Shown: positions 59,669-64,000 of the stretch, one piece after another
How the letters are laid out: each line of letters begins with the position of its first letter
How positions within the stretch are numbered: the first letter of the stretch is position 1
Origin: Saccharomycopsis fibuligera x Saccharomycopsis cf. fibuligera
Lineage: Eukaryota; Ascomycota; Saccharomycetes; Ascoideales; Saccharomycopsidaceae
Length of the DNA stretch: 64,000 nucleotides
Direction of reading: 5' to 3'
Assembly (NCBI GenBank): GCA_001936135.1
Contig: CP012810.1
Span: 2,418,001-2,482,000 of the forward strand
Position numbers and translations under genes: made by a program
Notes under the pieces: generated by a model
What the model was told of the DNA's origin: nothing
Seen by the model: the letters and a program-made list of their open reading frames with translations, nothing else
The model's database searches: none

Positions 59669-61879
59669 TATTTTAAAATGTTATTAAAAGGGCCCTTTTT
59701 TTATAAGCAAGAGAATATGGTACTTAAAGTAACGCAATTAAGGAGTAATAATGAGGAAATGAACTTTAATAAATTGAACGATAACTTAGAAAAGAGCAGC
59801 AAGTGTCAATGAACAAAAGGGAAAAGCTCATCTTTTTATATATGAAAGATAATCGATTATTGTTCCACTCATGCTGTCGCTCATATACATCCAATAATGC
59901 CTGGAAAAGAAAATCTTAATAGTGACTAAAAAAATTTTTTTTTTCTGAGATCCAGATGCGTCTGACAGTCAGCCACACCTTAAAGACAAAAGATCTTGAC
60001 AAACTCAATAGTGCTTTTTTGAATGGGCATTTCGGTATTTCGCTTACATTGTGTACCGTCAATTGTTCACCAAGCACTGCCAGTGCTCTGTTCATGTTGA
60101 TAAGAGAACAATTCAGTGGAAAGTGTGTGAAATTCCACGTGCCGCTCCACCATCCACAGCTGTACTGCACTTGCTTATGTTCTTCGGCAACACCATGCAG
60201 AACACAACAGTACACTGTGTGGTTATCCATAGACATATATGCATTGACATGCGTCTCTAGACATGACATATGCTGCAGGCACATCCATAGCCGGACACCC
60301 CAGGATTGGTCCTACAGCCTTTTGAGCCTCACGAAGGAAGCCATGCCGTGCTACTATTCATTGCCCGTTATAGGAGTCATCTTGTAAATAAAGAAAAAAA
60401 GGTTTATCTAAGAAGAATAAACGTAAAAGACTTAGAAAACACACAGTCATTCCACATATTTCAAAAGCCGGAAAATCACAAAGAATTTGAGTTTAGTATA
60501 ACACTACCCGGTAAAAAAGAGCCAAACACTTCAGTTCATGAAAGAGTTCATCATTGCTATCTCGAGGGCCATAATGTCTCTCGCAGTTTGTTATTGTACT
60601 TTCAAGTGATAGGAGCTTGATACAAAGTTAATATGTTCAACCTAGAAAATAAGATAAACGCAAACCCTCATAGGTTCTTGATAACGCGTTTTCTTTTTCT
60701 TTTTCTTTTTTTTTTTTTTTTTTTGCCCTACTAAACTGAGTGGTTGGACCTAGTTTTTTTGCTCAACAAACTAAAACCTATTTTTATTCTGTAAACCTTT
60801 TAGTAGCGTTTTCATCCAAACATTAGTGTGTGAGCAAAGAGTTCGTTATTACAGTGTACAACCACTATAGCCAGCCTGAACCCTCAATTATAGGTTATAA
60901 ATCATGGAAAAATTTCTGCTTTCTATCATGCATGTCAATAGGACCGCTGTTTGTTGCTCATTGATTAGTTTGCAACGTTTAAAAACTGTGTATTTTTCAT
61001 TCATGGGCCAATACATCAATAAAAGCTATTTGTTTTTTAGTTTTTTTTTTCTCACTTTTGCGTAGTGTGCAGGCAGACGGCAGGAGCCTGATACACAATT
61101 TGTACAATGTATCCAATTTATACAATAGGCTACAATCTGCTGCTAATATGTAAATTTCTGTATCATTTTCCAGGCATTGATCGCAACAGTCTTCAAGCCT
61201 CCAAGGCACTCTGATGATGCAAAATAAGGTTTTGAAGAAAGCATTAATGTTTCTTATCAGTAAAGTTCAAGGCTTGTCAACATTATCGTTACAAAAATAA
61301 TCGCTTCTTGTACTATAGTGCTAGCTATTAGCCGACTAGGCCTAACTGTGGCGGAATTTTTTTTTTCTTTCCTTATTTCGTCTTTTGGTCTTTTCGTTTC
61401 TTTTCCAATATGGTATGATTACCGTTTTATTGTTTTCGCCTTTCGTTTGTCTGCTTTACCTCAAACAGAAGACATATATTTTATACCGCAACGATAAATT
61501 ACACTCTACTTACAGTACAGTAATGTTTTTTCCTTAACTGTCACTTGAATATCACTGCTACTTATCATCGTAATTAACGGTACTGTAATAAATTACAAAC
61601 GCTAAAAACATAATTGAGACTTGATTAAAAGGAGATAAATGTGGACTTAGCATGTTTTTTTTTTCGAGAAAAAGAAAGAAAAAAAAACAAAAAAAAAAAA
61701 AAACAGAAAGCACAGAGACTAGACTAGCACGACATAAAGTGAATAATAATGGCAAGATAAAAGTTAGAAAAATCATAACATAGTAATTTCATCATACAAA
61801 AGACAAAACAAAAAAGACATTGCTAAAATATATAAAAAAAAAAAAGACAAACAAATAAAAGCAAAAAAAGTCAATAAAC
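59669..61879. other. 2.2-kb gene-poor region upstream of DUR3
   Basis: After the DUR3 promoter, a locally GC-richer patch (59940-60620) carries overlapping open frames of 143 codons (59956-60387, +), 122 codons (59916-60284, -) and 104 codons (60306-60620, +). None resembles a known family. The rest is AT-rich, with T runs near 60705-60724 and A runs near 61679-61702. Nothing is called as a gene. Confidence 0.5.
59780..59853. promoter_or_regulatory. Two GATAA sites upstream of DUR3
   Basis: GATAAC (59780-59785) and GATAAT (59848-59853) lie about 110-185 bases upstream of the DUR3 start. GATAA is the core for Gln3/Gat1-type GATA factors, which drive urea-uptake genes under poor nitrogen supply. 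Two short motifs in AT-rich DNA could also be chance. Confidence 0.45.
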
Positions 61880-64000
61880 TTAAGTTGAAGATTGAACTTC
61901 CAAGCTCTCGGCAGTTACAGATTCTGATAAAATTTCAGCAGTAACTCCACTTACCAGAGTTTCGCCTTCAGCAGGCTCAGTAACATCCACCGAGTCTTTA
62001 TTTGATCCTTTAATCTGCTCTTCTTCCGCAGGGGCATCAGTTTCAGCAGCAGCAGCGCGAACAATATTTGAACCTGCTTCTTCAGCACTTGGTTCACTAA
62101 CACTGACACTTGGTTGAGTAGCACCATCATTTGTCGCAGCAGTAGTGCTAGTAGAATTTTCATTATCAACGCTATCATCAACACTACCATCAACATCATC
62201 AGCAACCTCTGTAGCAGAATCTGTAGCAGCAACATTAGTAGCAGTATCAGGAGCTGAATCGCCACTGCCAACGGTGACTGTATTCGTGACTACTGAAGTA
62301 ACGAGATCGTAATCCTCATACCCATCATACACAAACCCATCATCATCATAGTAGTATTCAATATTTTCATTTTCCAACTCTGGAATTATTTCTTCTGGAT
62401 CCTTTGGTCTTTCAAGTTTGGCTTGAATGTATCCTTCATCATTTGGCTTCCCATCCAACAAGACCGTCAATTGGGAAAGTCTTTTTTCTTCAGATTTTCT
62501 TACTTTTTCGTCATATATGGCTTTCTCTTCTTGTTCAAGTCTTTGCTTTTCTTGTTCTGCTTGGATTTCTTCTTCGGTGAGCACCGGATAACCATTATAC
62601 TTGTAAAATCTTCTTATCCGTTGTTGCTTTTCATACTCTTCCCTGAACTGGAAAGCAAGGTTTGCTTGAGCTCTCAAAATATCTAAATATTGCTGGGATT
62701 CACTGATCAAAATACCAATCGTTTGATCAATTACTGATGCAACGGCATGGGTTGGTTGCAAATCTGGCTCCAAAGAATTCAACGTTCCACGAGTCTTGAG
62801 CAAAGTTTCCTTGATTTTGAAGAATTCCTTGAAATTTTGCCAATTCTTTTTGTGGTTGATTGTTACTTGTTGTTTCTTCTTTTTATCCAATTCGCTATTG
62901 TAAAGATCTCTTTTTGACTCGTAAAAACTTTCAATTTGATTTGATTCATCATTGCGTCTTTCCAAATTGCCATGTTCGTTTTTATCTTCACCATCATAAT
63001 CAAGCTGCAAAACGCCTTGCTCTTTAACAGAATCAATGTCAAACAAAAAACTTTCATCGTCTTCATCTTGTGAATTAACTGGATCTCTTTCCAAGTACTC
63101 CATGAATTTACTATCCCATTCGTCCAATACAATGTCACTGAAGTTTTCAAAAATATCCAAGTTTCTAAATTTTAAACTATTAAATTCTTCCAAAACTTCA
63201 GCAAACCCGTTTTCTATAATGTTTTTCAAATTATTTGCTCTAAATTCAATACCTTGTCTAATTTCAGTAAATTTGTCTCTTACAACTTTTCTGGAAATTT
63301 TGTTAATCACGTTACGAGTGTTTTTGTTTATAGTGAGTTTATGCACCAAATTAGACTTGTACAAATACTCACCTGGAGTGAATAACTGATCTTCAGTGAT
63401 AGAGTCCAGCGCAGGAGCAATAACTTCACCCTGAGAAACTTCAATGTCTTTACCTACTTTGACATAATTCAAGTAAAAATCTCTGTCCTCAAAAGTAGGA
63501 TCCTCTGCCTTTTTTAGCAAAGTCTTGTTGAAATTTAAATCATTGATGTATGAGATTTCGTCAACTAATTCCAAGTATCCAGTATAGTTCAACCCCTGAG
63601 AGTCTGAGGCACCATCAGGATATTCATGGCTGAAGAATTTTAATTCATCTTCAGAATCTTCAGATTTTGTATTTTCCTTAAGTGGCTCCTCATTAATGAT
63701 AAAGTTTTCATTATTCAAAAAGACATCGACAGTATCAATATCGCGAATGAATTTTTGTAATTGGATGTATCCTTCATTAATAAAATCATTAAAACTTCTA
63801 AGATTCTCTTCCAATAATGGCTGGAATGCTCTTGTGGCATAATCTTCTTCAAATTGCAAGAATTCGTTGTTAAAATCTTCAATGACACCATCACAGGTAT
63901 TCTTCACAATATCATGCCATCTATCAACTTGTTTTTGAACAGGGGTCAATGAAGATTCTGGTTTCAAATATTTGATATGCTCTGCTTCTAGTTGCGCACT
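61880..64000 (-). CDS. SHE10/OSW7-like protein, 5' end beyond the window
   Basis: The frame is open to the window edge and gives 706 C-terminal residues; the true start lies outside. The visible part begins SAQLEAEHIKYLKPESSLTP and has the block VQKQVDRWHDIVKNTCDGVI typical of She10/Osw7 outer-spore-wall proteins. A helical, very charged body follows, then KNWQNFKEFFKIKETLLKTR and QYLDILRAQANLAFQFREEY. The last 150 residues are acidic with many Thr, Ser, Ala and Val. In S. cerevisiae She10 and Osw7 are paralogues needed for dityrosine/outer spore wall assembly. Whether the role is kept in this clade, where sporulation is often absent or altered, is unclear. Confidence 0.6.
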   Translation of the reverse strand, partial: SAQLEAEHIKYLKPESSLTPVQKQVDRWHDIVKNTCDGVIEDFNNEFLQFEEDYATRAFQPLLEENLRSFNDFINEGYIQLQKFIRDIDTVDVFLNNENFIINEEPLKENTKSEDSEDELKFFSHEYPDGASDSQGLNYTGYLELVDEISYINDLNFNKTLLKKAEDPTFEDRDFYLNYVKVGKDIEVSQGEVIAPALDSITEDQLFTPGEYLYKSNLVHKLTINKNTRNVINKISRKVVRDKFTEIRQGIEFRANNLKNIIENGFAEVLEEFNSLKFRNLDIFENFSDIVLDEWDSKFMEYLERDPVNSQDEDDESFLFDIDSVKEQGVLQLDYDGEDKNEHGNLERRNDESNQIESFYESKRDLYNSELDKKKKQQVTINHKKNWQNFKEFFKIKETLLKTRGTLNSLEPDLQPTHAVASVIDQTIGILISESQQYLDILRAQANLAFQFREEYEKQQRIRRFYKYNGYPVLTEEEIQAEQEKQRLEQEEKAIYDEKVRKSEEKRLSQLTVLLDGKPNDEGYIQAKLERPKDPEEIIPELENENIEYYYDDDGFVYDGYEDYDLVTSVVTNTVTVGSGDSAPDTATNVAATDSATEVADDVDGSVDDSVDNENSTSTTAATNDGATQPSVSVSEPSAEEAGSNIVRAAAAETDAPAEEEQIKGSNKDSVDVTEPAEGETLVSGVTAEILSESVTAESLEVQSST

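Overview
The window is nuclear DNA from a budding yeast. It is AT-rich, introns are few and short with TACTAAC-type branch sites, and about two dozen recognisable Saccharomycotina genes are read from both strands. Very long homopolymer runs, many microsatellites and Gln/Asn-rich insertions inside otherwise conserved proteins suggest a CTG-Ser-clade species close to Lodderomyces elongisporus or the Candida parapsilosis group. That placement is inference. No tRNA-Ser(CAG) lies in the window. The only codon hint is a CTG at codon 6 of AFG2, which opens a serine run.

Layout. 1-13 kb is a dense housekeeping block: AIM36-like, TIF34 (eIF3i), SNU23, a SERF-family gene not visible as one ORF, BUG1, MRPS8, TPP1, a TPR protein and FMN1. 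13.4-18.3 kb is an accessory-looking island: about 2 kb of noncoding DNA with perfect palindromes, then an isolated 822-residue protein that appears to join a PD-(D/E)XK nuclease-like region to a protein kinase. 18.3-36 kb returns to core genes: an RNase III-like mitochondrial protein, AFG2, a flavin-reductase-like protein, CHC1, KRR1, CHO1 and CLC1. 37-52 kb holds KIN2 with a long Gln-Ala repeat, an L-2-hydroxyglutarate dehydrogenase, a DSF2-like protein, a divergent PMT mannosyltransferase, KIN28 and PGA1, whose three exons are resolved here. 52-64 kb is gene-poor: a secreted cysteine-rich protein, a DUR3-type urea transporter between two deserts of more than 2 kb, and a SHE10/OSW7-like gene cut by the window edge.

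The genes do not form one pathway. Thematic clusters are translation and ribosome assembly (TIF34, MRPS8, AFG2, KRR1), clathrin traffic (CHC1 and CLC1 about 5 kb apart, plus the cis-Golgi protein BUG1), and ER glycosylation and lipid synthesis (PMT, PGA1, CHO1). Five introns are defined, in TIF34, SERF, BUG1 and PGA1 (two). No tRNA, rRNA, CRISPR array or recognisable retroelement was found. The most unusual item is the nuclease-like/kinase fusion at 15343-17811.
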